From Borreliella garinii (GTDB lineage Bacteria; Spirochaetota; Spirochaetia; Borreliales; Borreliaceae): a stretch of DNA of 64,000 nucleotides. Of this stretch, positions 30,265-39,845 are shown one piece after another. The notes below the pieces were generated by a model, which saw nothing but the letters and a program-made list of their open reading frames with translations, was not told where the DNA came from and ran no database searches. The translations under genes and the position numbers were made by a program. The stretch spans positions 620,001-684,000 of the forward strand of contig NZ_CP018744.1 in NCBI RefSeq assembly GCF_001922545.1, given 5' to 3'. The first letter of the stretch is position 1. The number at the start of each line of letters is the position of its first letter.

Positions 30265-30284
30265 ACTATTAACCATTATATTTT

Positions 30285-30899
30285 TTATTTTAAATTTTTG
30301 TCAACTTTTTTATTTTTTTTAATTACCCAGATTATTATTGTTGTTGATATTACGGTAATAAATATTGCAAATATAATTATTTTTATTTTTGAAAATATTA
30401 TTTCAAATGATTGTCCTAGTTTAAAGCTTAGAGTAAAATAAACCATTATTGAAAGTAGAGTTGCAAAAAAGTCAGAAACAATAAATAGATTGGATTTCAT
30501 ATTTCCCATTCCTGCTGATATAAATATTGCATTTCTAACTCCAAAGGGTATAAACCTTCCTATAAATAAAGTTAATACTCCGTATTGACCATAATAGTAA
30601 TTTATTTTGTCAAGTAGGTTATTGTCTTTTTTATTTTTGAACAATTTATTTCCCATTAATTTTCCAATGTAAAAAGATATTATGTCTCCAAGATATGCTC
30701 CCCAAAAAATTCCTAAAAATATTAATACAGTATATTCATTTTTTCGACTAGATAAAATTCCACCCATTAGTACTATTGCATCTTCTGAAATAGGAACATT
30801 AAGCCCTGCTAAGATTAGTAAAGAAAAAAATACTATTGGGGAATAAGCTATGTTTGAATCAATAGATTCTATTATTGTGTTTATATGCATTGTTATCAT
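30285..30899 (-). CDS. DedA family membrane protein
   Basis: A 204-residue member of the DedA/SNARE-associated family, with about five membrane segments. Family marks include VPISEDAIVLMGG and the GAYLGDIISFYIGKLMG / GRFIPFGVRNAIFISAGMG motifs, the latter carrying the conserved Arg residues. DedA proteins act as lipid-carrier or phospholipid flippases. From memory the Borrelia homologue BB0250 is needed for cell division. The start overlaps the pcs stop (ATGA), suggesting co-regulation with phosphatidylcholine synthesis. A second in-frame ATG lies 9 bases inside. Confidence 0.93.
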   Translation of the reverse strand: MITMHINTIIESIDSNIAYSPIVFFSLLILAGLNVPISEDAIVLMGGILSSRKNEYTVLIFLGIFWGAYLGDIISFYIGKLMGNKLFKNKKDNNLLDKINYYYGQYGVLTLFIGRFIPFGVRNAIFISAGMGNMKSNLFIVSDFFATLLSIMVYFTLSFKLGQSFEIIFSKIKIIIFAIFITVISTTIIIWVIKKNKKVDKNLK

Positions 30900-31600
30900 C
30901 TATTTTTTGTTTTATAGGTTAAATATATGCTTGCTAAAGTTAAATATGCAAAGTAAAGGATGAGAATTGTTTTTGATATTTTTAAAGCTGTTGTGGATAA
31001 GTCTAGAAATATTGATACAACAAATATTAGGCAACTTATTATTGTTATTGGTATGGTAATTTTCTTTAATTCTTTAGTTTTTGATGGGTAAATAAATTTT
31101 ATTGGGACAAAGCTTATTACAATACATATTAATATCATAACAAGATTTATTATTTGTTCTATTTTAAAAATTATGTTTAATATTACAAAGATATTCCATA
31201 GAGAAGGAAATCCTCTGAAGTAGTTGTCATTTGTTTTTGCATCTATTCTTGAGAATTGGTATGCTGATGAGAGTAAAATTCCAATGCAAATGGCAACTTT
31301 ATATTTTTCTTCAATAAATTCTCCCAAATAAAAAAATATAACGGGTATGAATGTATAGTTTATGTAGTCTGTAATGTTATCAAGTAGAGCGCCATCAATT
31401 TCAGGTATTAATTCTTTTACCTTAAGCCTTCTTGCCATAGTTCCATCAATTCCATCTATTATAAGTCCTATTACTGTTAACTTTAAAAGAAGAGAATAAT
31501 CACCATTTACAATTGAAATTATTGAGTAAAGTCCTACAATCAAGCCAGATGCTGTAAAAATATGTACAAGCCAAGCTAAAATCAAATTGATATTTTTCAC
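30896..31600 (-). CDS. pcs: Phosphatidylcholine synthase
   Basis: A CDP-alcohol phosphatidyltransferase of 234 residues with about eight membrane helices. It condenses CDP-diacylglycerol with choline to make phosphatidylcholine in one step. The catalytic signature is IDGIDGTMARRLKVKELIPEIDGALLDNITD (the D-G...A-R...G...D...D pattern, about residues 48-78). The choline must come from the host or medium. The start is GTG with AAAGGAG 7 bases upstream. From memory BB0249 has been shown to be Pcs. It is followed by dedA with a four-base overlap. Confidence 0.95.
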   Translation of the reverse strand: MKNINLILAWLVHIFTASGLIVGLYSIISIVNGDYSLLLKLTVIGLIIDGIDGTMARRLKVKELIPEIDGALLDNITDYINYTFIPVIFFYLGEFIEEKYKVAICIGILLSSAYQFSRIDAKTNDNYFRGFPSLWNIFVILNIIFKIEQIINLVMILICIVISFVPIKFIYPSKTKELKKITIPITIISCLIFVVSIFLDLSTTALKISKTILILYFAYLTLASIYLTYKTKNR

Positions 31601-31613
31601 AGTAAATCTCCTT

Positions 31614-33386
31614 TTATTGGAATATTTTCTTTATCTCTTCAAGTCTACATTTGAAAATGTTAATAGTATTTTCTATTGTTGATTTTTTTGTTAAATCTAC
31701 CCCAGTAATATTTAAAGAATCTAATGGATATTTAGAACCACCTGTTTTTAAAAATTTTATATAATTCTCTACAGCATCTTTTTTATTTTCTTTAATGTCT
31801 TTGTATATCGATAGAGCAGCTGCAATGCCTGTGGCATACTGATACACATAAAATGGAGAATAAAAGTGAGGGATCCTAAGGCATTCAAGGGAGCTTAATT
31901 TATCAAATTTTAGGCTAGGCCCAAAGTATTTTTTTAGCAAATTCATATAAGTTTCTGTTAGTGTTTCTTTTACTATAGGTTCTTCTTTGCTAATCATTTC
32001 ATGAATAATGTATTCAAATTCAGCAAACATTGTTTGTCGGAAGAATGTTGAAATCATGTCGTCAATTTGTGTGAGTTTTATATATTTTATTTTTTTAATA
32101 TCGGTTTCGTTTTTAAGCAAATATTCTGCTAATATTTGTTCGTTAATTATCGATGCTATTTCTGCTTCAAAAATAGAATAATTATAATGCGGAAATGGGT
32201 TATTTTTTATGCTAAAGTAAGAGTGCATTGAATGTCCTGCTTCGTGTGCAAGTGTAAACATATCTCTTATTGATTTTTCTTTGTAATTAAGCAGTATATA
32301 AGGTTTCCCATTGTATGACCCAGCGCTAAAAGCCCCTGATCTTTTTCCAGCATTCTCGTATTTATCAACCCATCTTTCTTTCAAAAGGCCATTTTTTAAG
32401 ATTTCTGTGTATTCATTTCCCAATATCTCTAAAGATTTTAATATTTTTTCACAAGCTTCTTCAAACGAATTTTTAAATGTTATTCCTTTTGTTAATGGTA
32501 CGTAAACATCGTAGTGATATAGATATTCTTGGTTTAAAATTTTTTTTCTAAACTCATAATAGTCATTAAGCGCAGATAAATTTTCATTGACAGTTTCGAT
32601 TAAATTTGTATAAACTTTTTTGTCAATATTGTTTGAAAAGAGTTGCATTGAAAAAGTATTTTGAAACTTTCTTGTCTTTGCAATGAAGTGATTTTTTTTA
32701 AAGTCTGAGATAATAAGATTAGCAAGTGTATTTTCGTTGTTTTTGTATTTTTGATAAAATTTGAAAAAAGCTTCTTTTCGTATTTTTTGATCTTCGTTTT
32801 GTAAAAATAGTGTGTAGGTGGAATTGGTTAAAGGATGTCCATTAATTTCTCCGAATTCCATATCAGCATTTGTTAATGCTGAGAATATGTTTTGATAAGA
32901 TGAGTAAAGAGGGGTGTAGTTGGCAAGTATTTCCTCTTCTTGTTCGCTTAAAATATGGTTTTTTTCTCTTAGTATTTTTTCAATTGCAATTTTTTTTTCC
33001 TTAAGCTCAGGCTTATTTATCCAAGCTTGAATTTTTTTTGCATCTGTTTTTAGTATTTTGGGCATAAAGAATGCGGTGGCATTAGATACTTTTGTAGCTA
33101 TATTGACACATATAGAATATATTTTATTGGAATCCTTGTTGGTTACATCTGTTTCTAATTGAAGCATTGCATAGTAAGAGACTTTCTCTAAATCTTCCAT
33201 AATTTCATAGTATTTATTTAAAGTTTCTTTAAATAAATCAAAATTTAATTCCAATTTTTCATATTTTTTAAATTCTTTGGTTTTAATTTCAATAGCATTG
33301 ATTGCTTTTGTATATTCTTCTTCATTTGCAAATAGAAAAGATAAATCCCATTTATCATTCTCATTGATTTCATTTCTATTTATCAC
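31614..33386 (-). CDS. pepF: Oligoendopeptidase F (M3 family)
   Basis: Cytoplasmic zinc oligopeptidase of 590 residues that trims peptides. The M3 signature is LAHEAGHSMHSYFS (zinc HExxH) followed about 25 residues later by the third ligand region FEAEIASIINEQIL. The N-terminal part matches the oligoendopeptidase F lobe. The start is GTG with AGGAG 6 bases before it. In a peptide-auxotrophic organism it probably completes the breakdown of imported peptides. It is 14 bases upstream of pcs on the same strand. Confidence 0.95.
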   Translation of the reverse strand: MINRNEINENDKWDLSFLFANEEEYTKAINAIEIKTKEFKKYEKLELNFDLFKETLNKYYEIMEDLEKVSYYAMLQLETDVTNKDSNKIYSICVNIATKVSNATAFFMPKILKTDAKKIQAWINKPELKEKKIAIEKILREKNHILSEQEEEILANYTPLYSSYQNIFSALTNADMEFGEINGHPLTNSTYTLFLQNEDQKIRKEAFFKFYQKYKNNENTLANLIISDFKKNHFIAKTRKFQNTFSMQLFSNNIDKKVYTNLIETVNENLSALNDYYEFRKKILNQEYLYHYDVYVPLTKGITFKNSFEEACEKILKSLEILGNEYTEILKNGLLKERWVDKYENAGKRSGAFSAGSYNGKPYILLNYKEKSIRDMFTLAHEAGHSMHSYFSIKNNPFPHYNYSIFEAEIASIINEQILAEYLLKNETDIKKIKYIKLTQIDDMISTFFRQTMFAEFEYIIHEMISKEEPIVKETLTETYMNLLKKYFGPSLKFDKLSSLECLRIPHFYSPFYVYQYATGIAAALSIYKDIKENKKDAVENYIKFLKTGGSKYPLDSLNITGVDLTKKSTIENTINIFKCRLEEIKKIFQ

Positions 33387-33439
33387 TAAATTCTCCTCTT
33401 CCTTTTTTCATTGTTTGGAAAGAAATAGTACATTGAAAT

Positions 33440-33469
33440 TTTATAAACATTGTGCTTATTATTTTACAA
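33440..33469 (-). promoter_or_regulatory. Candidate pepF promoter
   Basis: On the minus strand TTGTAA (33464-33469) and TATAAA (33440-33445) are 18 bases apart, in the 119-base gap after rdgB. The start would fall near 33433, giving a leader of about 47 bases for the pepF-pcs-dedA run. Confidence 0.4.
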
Positions 33470-33505
33470 TAAAGTCTAAACTTTATATATAAAAACCCTT
33501 TAAGC

Positions 33506-34111
33506 TTAACTGTTGAATAAAGATTCTAATAAAAATTTTTTAAATTTTGAAAATGCTATTCCCCGATGAGATATTTTATTTTTTTCTTCAAGCGTTAGAT
33601 CGCTAAGCTTTTTATTATTTTTAGTTAAAAATATTGAATCATAACCAAATCCATAGTTTTTATTATCATTTAAACTTAAGGCAATTTCCCCCTTAATAAT
33701 TCCTTCAAAATTTGATATTTGCTTATCTTTTGATATATAACTTATGTTGCATATAAAATATGCTTTTCTGTTTTTTTCATTTTTCATTAAGTCTAAAATA
33801 AGTTGATTTTTTTCATTAGTGCTTAATTTTTTACATAGCTTATAAGTGTCATATCTTTTAGAGTAAATTCCAGGCTCCAAGTTTAGTGCCTCAATGCACA
33901 ATCCAGAATCTTCTCCAAAAACATTTTGATTTTTATTTAAAATTTCAAACAGAGCTTTTGCTTTAAGTAAAGAGTTTTCTTTAAATGTTTTTCCTGTTTC
34001 TTTTATGTTGAAGCTTTTAGGTACCACTAAGTTTAAATTGGGTATATCTAATATATTTTTTACCTCATTTATTTTATTTTCATTTGTTGTTGCAAAAAAT
34101 AGTGTTTTCAT
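33506..34111 (-). CDS. rdgB: dITP/XTP pyrophosphatase (RdgB/HAM1 family)
   Basis: House-cleaning enzyme that hydrolyses non-canonical purine triphosphates such as dITP and XTP to monophosphates. It has 201 residues. Family features are [17 protein letters not shown] at the start, [23 protein letters not shown] with the acidic metal ligands, a GFGYDSIF motif and [14 protein letters not shown] near the end. The normal length is about 197. It stands alone on the minus strand, divergent from the M23/bactofilin genes. Confidence 0.95.
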   Translation of the reverse strand: MKTLFFATTNENKINEVKNILDIPNLNLVVPKSFNIKETGKTFKENSLLKAKALFEILNKNQNVFGEDSGLCIEALNLEPGIYSKRYDTYKLCKKLSTNEKNQLILDLMKNEKNRKAYFICNISYISKDKQISNFEGIIKGEIALSLNDNKNYGFGYDSIFLTKNNKKLSDLTLEEKNKISHRGIAFSKFKKFLLESLFNS

Positions 34112-34307
34112 TTATATAATAATAAAGTATTTGTGAATTTAATTGTATAACTATATTAGTTTTAAGTATTATTCTCTTTAATTGTATGTATTTTATTTAA
34201 TGTTTTTGTACCAGGTTTTCATCGAAAAATTTGGATTTTTATCTAAAGTATTAAAATAGATTTTTAATTTTTTTGTTTGAGCATGGTAATTTTTGGTAGG
34301 GTTTGTT

Positions 34308-35333
34308 ATGAAGAAAAGAATTAAATTTAAAATTATTTTAGGTTTTAAAGGAATTCTCAAGTTTTTTTTGGTTATTTATAATTCTTTGTTTATAACCCTT
34401 AAAGTTATACATTCTTTTTTTAAGCAAAATATTAGCTTTATGATTATTCCCCATGTTAAAGGTAATGTAAAAAATATTAAAATTTCTTTTTTGACTTTAT
34501 TTTTCTTTTCTACTTTTTTTTTAGGCGGTTTTATAGGTTTTGTTTTACTTGCTGTAAATTATGTTACTCTCTCATCAATTGTGAAATCTACAGAGAAAAA
34601 TTACTCTTTAGCAGAATCTGAGATTGAAGATTTTAGAAATACAGTTGTGGAAATTAATTCTGTTGCAAAAAATTTTTCCAAAATTTTAGATGAGCTTAAA
34701 ACCTCTTTAAAAATTAATTCTAATGGTGTTGATTTAAATAAAAATAAACTAGATGGAGATCTTTCTGATTTTATTGATTTGCAAATTTTAGAAGCCAATT
34801 CAATAAAAGAACTTAGCGATCTTAAAAATATTAAAAGCAAAATAGAAAGTTCAATTCCTCCTCTTAAAAGCATAGTTAAGGTATTACACGCTCAGGATAA
34901 GCTTTTAAATGACATTCCTTCTCTTTGGCCTCTTGCGGGTGGATCTGGAATTATTACTTTGCATTTTGGTCCTGCTATTGAACCTTTTACTAGGCAATGG
35001 TATATTCATAAAGGCATAGATCTTGGAGGGGTTAGAATTGGAACTCCTATTGTTGCAACTGCTGATGGGGAGGTCGTTAGGGCAAGTTATCAATCAGCAG
35101 GCTATGGTAATTTTGTTCAAATTAAGCATAAGTATGGACTTGCAACTCTTTATGCACATATGTCGCGCCTTAATACTTCTAAGGGGTCTTATGTTAAAAA
35201 AGGACAGGTAATTGGATTTATGGGGCAGACAGGCTATGCAACGGGTCCCCATGTTCATTATGAGGTTCGCGTAGGTTCTCAAGTTATTAATCCCGATATG
35301 TATTTAAATTTAGCAACAGGAGCTTCAAAATAG
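34308..35333 (+). CDS. M23 family peptidoglycan endopeptidase beside a bactofilin
   Basis: A 341-residue membrane-anchored enzyme. One helix lies near residues 60-85, a predicted coiled coil at about 95-190, and a C-terminal M23 domain at about 215-335. The active site is complete: HKGIDLG, LYAHM and GPHVHYEVR. I chose ATG 34308 with TAGGG upstream; an in-frame TTG at 34293 is less likely. The layout and adjacent bactofilin gene recall the bactofilin-M23 pairs that control cell shape in other helical or stalked bacteria. Recalled tag BB0246. Confidence 0.92.
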   Translation: MKKRIKFKIILGFKGILKFFLVIYNSLFITLKVIHSFFKQNISFMIIPHVKGNVKNIKISFLTLFFFSTFFLGGFIGFVLLAVNYVTLSSIVKSTEKNYSLAESEIEDFRNTVVEINSVAKNFSKILDELKTSLKINSNGVDLNKNKLDGDLSDFIDLQILEANSIKELSDLKNIKSKIESSIPPLKSIVKVLHAQDKLLNDIPSLWPLAGGSGIITLHFGPAIEPFTRQWYIHKGIDLGGVRIGTPIVATADGEVVRASYQSAGYGNFVQIKHKYGLATLYAHMSRLNTSKGSYVKKGQVIGFMGQTGYATGPHVHYEVRVGSQVINPDMYLNLATGASK

Positions 35334-35891
35334 ATGTTAAATTTTTTGACTGTGAAAAAAGAAAGAAAATCATCATCTTTGTTTATTTTTGATGAAATAA
35401 AAACAATAGTGGGTGTTGGTGATTTTTTTAAAGGAGATTTAGTTTCAAATAATTTTATTCGACTTGATGGCGATTTTATGGGCACTATTAGTTCTACTAA
35501 AAGAGTAATTATTGGAGAGAGTGGTAGGGTTAAGTCTAGTATTGATGCTAATGAACTTGTTATTTCTGGAATGGTTGTGGGCAATATTTATGCTAAAAGC
35601 AAGATTAAAATATTTGCATCGGGGTGTGTTATTGGAAATATTTCTTGCAAGTCTATTGAAGTTGAAGAGGGCGCTATTATTGATGGGTATATGGATATTG
35701 GTGCTGAGTATCTTAGAGCTCCTGAAAGAAATACATTTTTTTATACTGGTTCTTATAAGGTTAATGAAGATCTTTTAATTGAAATCAATAAGGAATATCA
35801 AGAAGAAAAAAAATCTTTTCAACCACCTTTAGAAAGTGAAGATGATAAATATTTTACAAGCGCTATGAGCAAAATAGATGAAAGTAAATAA
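35334..35891 (+). CDS. Bactofilin
   Basis: A 185-residue cytoskeletal protein. Residues about 20-125 form the bactofilin beta-helix, with short repeated strands such as GDFFKGDLVSNNFIRLDG, GDFMGTI, GESGRVKSSIDANELVISG and GCVIGNISCKSIEVEEGAIIDG. The tail is polar and probably disordered. Bactofilins polymerise without nucleotide and position wall enzymes. The ATG follows the M23 stop immediately, so the two are translated together. Recalled tag BB0245. A second bactofilin-like gene is at 48754. Confidence 0.92.
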   Translation: MLNFLTVKKERKSSSLFIFDEIKTIVGVGDFFKGDLVSNNFIRLDGDFMGTISSTKRVIIGESGRVKSSIDANELVISGMVVGNIYAKSKIKIFASGCVIGNISCKSIEVEEGAIIDGYMDIGAEYLRAPERNTFFYTGSYKVNEDLLIEINKEYQEEKKSFQPPLESEDDKYFTSAMSKIDESK

Positions 35892-36372
35892 TTTGATTGC
35901 CGGAGCATTAAATCTTAATTCAAAAGATTATAAAAAAGATGGCAAAAAAGTCTTCTTTGATAAGAGCAATGCTTTTTCTTCGGTGTTTCAGATTGAAAGT
36001 GCTAAAGAGGATAAACATTTTATTTTACTTGAAAATGGCGAATTTAATCTTGATTTGATTAAAAGCATGTTAGATGGAATTAACGAGGTTGGCGAGAGAC
36101 TTTTGAGCGAGCCTTCAAGACAAAATGTGATTTTTTACAAAAAAGTTATTTCAGAGTTTATATCCATTATTATATCATCTTCTGTTTGCTTGAAAGAACA
36201 AAAAGGGGGCAGCTTTGGAGATCCTAAGCGACCCAAGTATAGAATTATTAAGATTATTAACGACAAGTTGGATAGACTTGCCTATTCTGTTTTACAAAAT
36301 CAAATGACCCAGATTAAGCTTTTAGACAGCATTGAAGAGATTCAAGGCTTGCTTGTGAATTTGTTAATGTGA
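35878..36372 (+). CDS. YaaR/DUF327-like protein
   Basis: A 164-residue helical protein. The second half matches the DUF327 (YaaR) pattern: INEVGERLLSEPSRQNVIFYKKVISEFI, RIIKIINDKLDRLAYSVL and LLDSIEEIQGLLVNLL. The function of this family is unknown. It overlaps the bactofilin stop by 14 bases, so all three genes (M23, bactofilin, YaaR-like) form one unit. The family name rests on pattern recognition and should be checked by profile search. Recalled tag BB0244. Confidence 0.8.
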   Translation: MKVNNLIAGALNLNSKDYKKDGKKVFFDKSNAFSSVFQIESAKEDKHFILLENGEFNLDLIKSMLDGINEVGERLLSEPSRQNVIFYKKVISEFISIIISSSVCLKEQKGGSFGDPKRPKYRIIKIINDKLDRLAYSVLQNQMTQIKLLDSIEEIQGLLVNLLM

Positions 36373-36413
36373 ATTAGGTTTAAGGCTTTTGAAATGTTTT
36401 AAATTTTAAATTA

Positions 36414-36438
36414 AAAGGGATTGTTTAACAATCCCTTT
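36414..36438. terminator. Bidirectional intrinsic terminator between YaaR-like gene and glpD
   Basis: A perfect 10-base stem (aaagggattg at 36414-36423 and caatcccttt at 36429-36438) has a five-base loop. On the minus strand it is followed by TTTTAATTT, a good T run for stopping glp transcription. The plus-strand T run is weaker. The 146-base gap between the two convergent genes holds nothing else. Confidence 0.85.
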
Positions 36439-36518
36439 GTTTAATATTAAAAATTAATTTAATTTTTAATTAAATATTTTTTACTTATTTCTAAAAAGGT
36501 TTTTATTTGTTCATTTTT

Positions 36519-38048
36519 CTACTTTTCAGATTCATTTAATTTTTTCATCATTATTTCAGCAACTCTTGGGGCAGCTTCAATTGCAGCTTGGGGATTTAAA
36601 GGCAACGATCTTGTTCTTCTTGCTAAAACATCGTCAATAGTTTTGGCTTGCTCAAATTCAATCGAAAAGGCTATTTGAGCTTCATTTAAATCCAAGCTCT
36701 CGTGTATCTTTTTGTCAAACCCTTCCATATTTTTTAGAATTTCAAAGTCACTACCATAAGTTCTAAAAGGTTCAGGAATTTTTATTGTCTCTTCTTTTTT
36801 AAGATAGCCGTGTAACTTTAAATCTTCTGTATTTGGTGGATAATTTGGTAATAAATTTTTTTCTATGGCCTTGAGCAAGGTTTTTTCTGCCATTTTTCTA
36901 TATGTAGTATATTTGCCCCCCGCTATTGTAATAAGATTTGAATCTGATATAAATATTTTTTCGTTTCTTGAAATTTTTGAAGTGTTGCCTTCGGCTTTTG
37001 GATCCATTATTAAGGGTCTTATTCCAGTATATACGCTTTTTACATCTGATTTTTCTATTTTAATATTTAAATAATTGTTTAAATTATTTATTATAAAGTC
37101 AATCTCTTCATCAAGTCTTTTGGGCTCTACTTCTACCTCTTTTATTGGAATGTCGGTGCTTCCACAAACAACGCCATCATACCAAGGAATAGCGAATAAA
37201 ATTCTATTATCACTAGTTTTAGGTATTAATATTGCATGATTTTGGGGGAATTTGTCTTTTTTGATTATTAAATGGCTACCTTGGGAAGGTTTGATAATGT
37301 TTAAAGCTTTTTCATCATCCAATCTTCTTATTTCATCTGAAAATATTCCTGTTGCGTTTATTATACATTTACTTTTTAATGAAATTTGTTCTTTTGACAA
37401 TTTATTTTGTATTAAAACCCCTGAAAGTTTTCCGTTTTCCTTGTTGAATTGTACAAGCTCTGTGTAGTTAAGGGCAATTCCTCCTTTTTCGGTAAAAGTT
37501 CTTAATAATGTTATTGCCATTCTAGCATCATCGAATGAATCATCGTAATATAAAACAGAGCATTTAAGGCCTTCTCTTTTAATATTAGGAGCTTTTTCAA
37601 TGGTAGATTTTTTGGATAGTAATTTAGTTTTATATTTGGTAGCTTTTTCTTTGCCCATAAGATTGTGGTAATAAGTTAATCCCAAATAATAATAAGGTAT
37701 TTCTAAGATATTATAAATAGGAGTAATAAATGCACATTCGTTAATTAAATGAGGTGCATTTATTTCAAGAATTGCTTTTTCATGTAAAGCTTCTTTAACC
37801 AAAGAAATATTCCATTGAGCTAAATATCTTACTCCACCGTGAATTAATTTGCTTGATCTAGAAGAAGTTCCTTTTGCGTAGTCAAATTTTTCTATAAGTA
37901 TTGTTTTATATCCCCTTGTGATTGCGTCTACTGCGATACCAAGACCTGTTGCGCCTCCTCCAATTATTATGAGATCAAATTTTTGATTTTCAAGATCTTT
38001 TAATTTTGTTTCTTTGTTATTATTCATGAAATTTAAATATTCCTCCAT
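36519..38048 (-). CDS. glpD: Glycerol-3-phosphate dehydrogenase (FAD)
   Basis: FAD-dependent aerobic-type enzyme that oxidises glycerol-3-phosphate to dihydroxyacetone phosphate, feeding glycolysis. It has 509 residues. The FAD-binding motif is LIIIGGGATGLGIAVDA, followed by GTSSRSSKLIHGGVRYL and a later ITIAGGKYTTYRKMAE, typical of the GlpD family. The start is uncertain: ATG 38048 has no good ribosome site, while an in-frame ATG at 38027 has GGAGG 14 bases before it. It is the last gene of the glycerol operon, which is known to support persistence in ticks. Confidence 0.95.
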   Translation of the reverse strand: MEEYLNFMNNNKETKLKDLENQKFDLIIIGGGATGLGIAVDAITRGYKTILIEKFDYAKGTSSRSSKLIHGGVRYLAQWNISLVKEALHEKAILEINAPHLINECAFITPIYNILEIPYYYLGLTYYHNLMGKEKATKYKTKLLSKKSTIEKAPNIKREGLKCSVLYYDDSFDDARMAITLLRTFTEKGGIALNYTELVQFNKENGKLSGVLIQNKLSKEQISLKSKCIINATGIFSDEIRRLDDEKALNIIKPSQGSHLIIKKDKFPQNHAILIPKTSDNRILFAIPWYDGVVCGSTDIPIKEVEVEPKRLDEEIDFIINNLNNYLNIKIEKSDVKSVYTGIRPLIMDPKAEGNTSKISRNEKIFISDSNLITIAGGKYTTYRKMAEKTLLKAIEKNLLPNYPPNTEDLKLHGYLKKEETIKIPEPFRTYGSDFEILKNMEGFDKKIHESLDLNEAQIAFSIEFEQAKTIDDVLARRTRSLPLNPQAAIEAAPRVAEIMMKKLNESEK

Positions 38049-38119
38049 TTTAGTTAATGTCTTTTCTTTTTAATTAAATGCCAGATTTGAGAAATTCGCA
38101 AAGATCATTTGTTTTAATT

Positions 38120-38248
38120 TTATTGAATAACATTATAAACTAATTGCATTGGTAAATTTTTCAATTTTTCGTGATTTTTCTTTCGATTTAATACAGACAT
38201 TTTTATTATATGTTGTTCTAGTTTTAAAAAATCAAATAAATTGTTCAT
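38120..38248 (-). CDS. 42-residue ORF between glpK and glpD
   Basis: A short reading frame, ATG to TAA, lies in the glpK-glpD gap on the operon strand. It has a strong GGAGAC ribosome site 6 bases before ATG. The product starts MNNLFDFLKLEQHIIKMSVL and ends with QLVYNVIQ. It is basic and amphipathic with no membrane helix or signal. It corresponds to what I recall as BB0242, annotated as hypothetical. The ribosome site makes translation likely; the role is unknown. Confidence 0.75.
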   Translation of the reverse strand: MNNLFDFLKLEQHIIKMSVLNRKKNHEKLKNLPMQLVYNVIQ

Positions 38249-38302
38249 AATTTTGTCTCCGGTATATTTTTGTTATAATCCTTAAAGTCTTGTTTTAAAC
38301 TT

Positions 38303-39808
38303 TTATAGACTATTGGAACTCTGTATCCAGGATTTTGATCTTTCAATTGCTCTGTTCCAATTCTCAAGAAGCTTTTCTTTTTGATTTTTTGGCATTGAAG
38401 GTTCAAATATTTTATCTACTTGCCAAAGACTTATGATTTCTTCGGCGCTTTGCCAATAACCTGATGCAAGCCCTGCAAGATAAGCAGCTCCAAGTGCTGT
38501 TGTTTCTGTTATTTTTGGTCTTACAACTTTACATTCTAAAAGATCAGCTTGAAATTGCATTAATAGATTGTTTCGACTTGCTCCTCCGTCTACTCTTAAT
38601 TCTTTAATTTCAAAGTTGGGAATGGATTTTTTCATGGTATTTAGTATATCAAAACTTTGAAATGCAATGCTTTCAAGAGCAGCTCTTGTAATGTGCGCTT
38701 TTGTCGATCCCCTTGTTATTCCGAGGATTGTTCCTCTTGCATAAGAATCCCAATGAGGTGCACCAAGTCCAACAAATGCTGGTACAAAATAAACTCCCCC
38801 ATTATCTGAAACAGAGCTTGCCAATGATTCTGCATCTGAGCTTTTTCTGAAAAATTCAAGACCGTCTCTTAGCCACTGGATTACGGCTCCACCAATAAAA
38901 ACACTTCCTTCAAGAACATAGGTTACGGTTTTTTTTCTTCCCCACGCGATTGAAGTTAAAAGTCTTTCATGGTTAATAATTGGTTCTTTACCTATATTAA
39001 CCGTTAAAAAGCAACCAGTTCCATATGTGTTTTTAGCCATACCTTTTTTAAGGCAGGCTTGTCCAAATGTTGCTGCAAATTGATCTCCGGCAATTCCTGC
39101 AATAGGAATTTCTGCTCCAAATATCGATTTGTCTGTTTTGCCATATATTGTAGAGCTTTCTTTAAGTTCGGGCAAAATTGCTTTTGGAATATTTAATATC
39201 TTTAAAAGTTCATCATCCCATTCTAATGTTTTGATGTTTAACAATAATGTTCTTGAGGCATTAGAGTAATCGGTTGCATGTACTTTTTTTTGAGTCAGAT
39301 TCCACAATAGCCATGTATCTATTGTTCCAAAACACAATTCACCATTTTCAGCTTTTTGTCTAGCGCCCTCTACATTATCCAAGATCCACAGTATTTTTGT
39401 ACCACTAAAATAAGAATCTAGTACTAAGCCTGTTTTTTCCAGAATAATTTTATCTTTTCCCTCTTTTGTTAATTGGTCACAAATTTTTGCAGTTCTTCTA
39501 TCTTGCCATACTATTGCATTATAAATGGGTTTTCCTGTGCTTTTTTCCCATATGACCGTAGTTTCTCTTTGATTAGTTATTCCAATAGCATCAACTTCAT
39601 TAGGTAAAATTCTTGAATTTGCAAGAGCTTCTGTTATAACTCCAAGTTGCGATCCCCATATTTCAGTAGGATCATGCTCCACCCAGCTTGGTTGTGGATA
39701 AATTTGAGCAAATTCTTTTTGAGCAAGCCCTTTTATGTTTGCATGTTTATCAAATACTATTGCTCTTGAGCTAGTAGTACCTTGATCAATAGATAAAATA
39801 TATTTCAT
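38303..39808 (-). CDS. glpK: Glycerol kinase
   Basis: Phosphorylates glycerol with ATP to give glycerol-3-phosphate, trapping glycerol brought in by GlpF. It has 501 residues, normal for the FGGY family. Motifs include [16 protein letters not shown] at the N-terminus, the [11 protein letters not shown] region, WQDRRT, the [13 protein letters not shown] loop and the C-terminal [17 protein letters not shown] and [12 protein letters not shown] segments. AAGGA lies 7 bases before ATG. It is between glpF and the small ORF. Confidence 0.98.
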   Translation of the reverse strand: MKYILSIDQGTTSSRAIVFDKHANIKGLAQKEFAQIYPQPSWVEHDPTEIWGSQLGVITEALANSRILPNEVDAIGITNQRETTVIWEKSTGKPIYNAIVWQDRRTAKICDQLTKEGKDKIILEKTGLVLDSYFSGTKILWILDNVEGARQKAENGELCFGTIDTWLLWNLTQKKVHATDYSNASRTLLLNIKTLEWDDELLKILNIPKAILPELKESSTIYGKTDKSIFGAEIPIAGIAGDQFAATFGQACLKKGMAKNTYGTGCFLTVNIGKEPIINHERLLTSIAWGRKKTVTYVLEGSVFIGGAVIQWLRDGLEFFRKSSDAESLASSVSDNGGVYFVPAFVGLGAPHWDSYARGTILGITRGSTKAHITRAALESIAFQSFDILNTMKKSIPNFEIKELRVDGGASRNNLLMQFQADLLECKVVRPKITETTALGAAYLAGLASGYWQSAEEIISLWQVDKIFEPSMPKNQKEKLLENWNRAIERSKSWIQSSNSL

Positions 39809-39845
39809 AATTTTTCCTTTTTATTTTAATAAAGATGAATATCTT

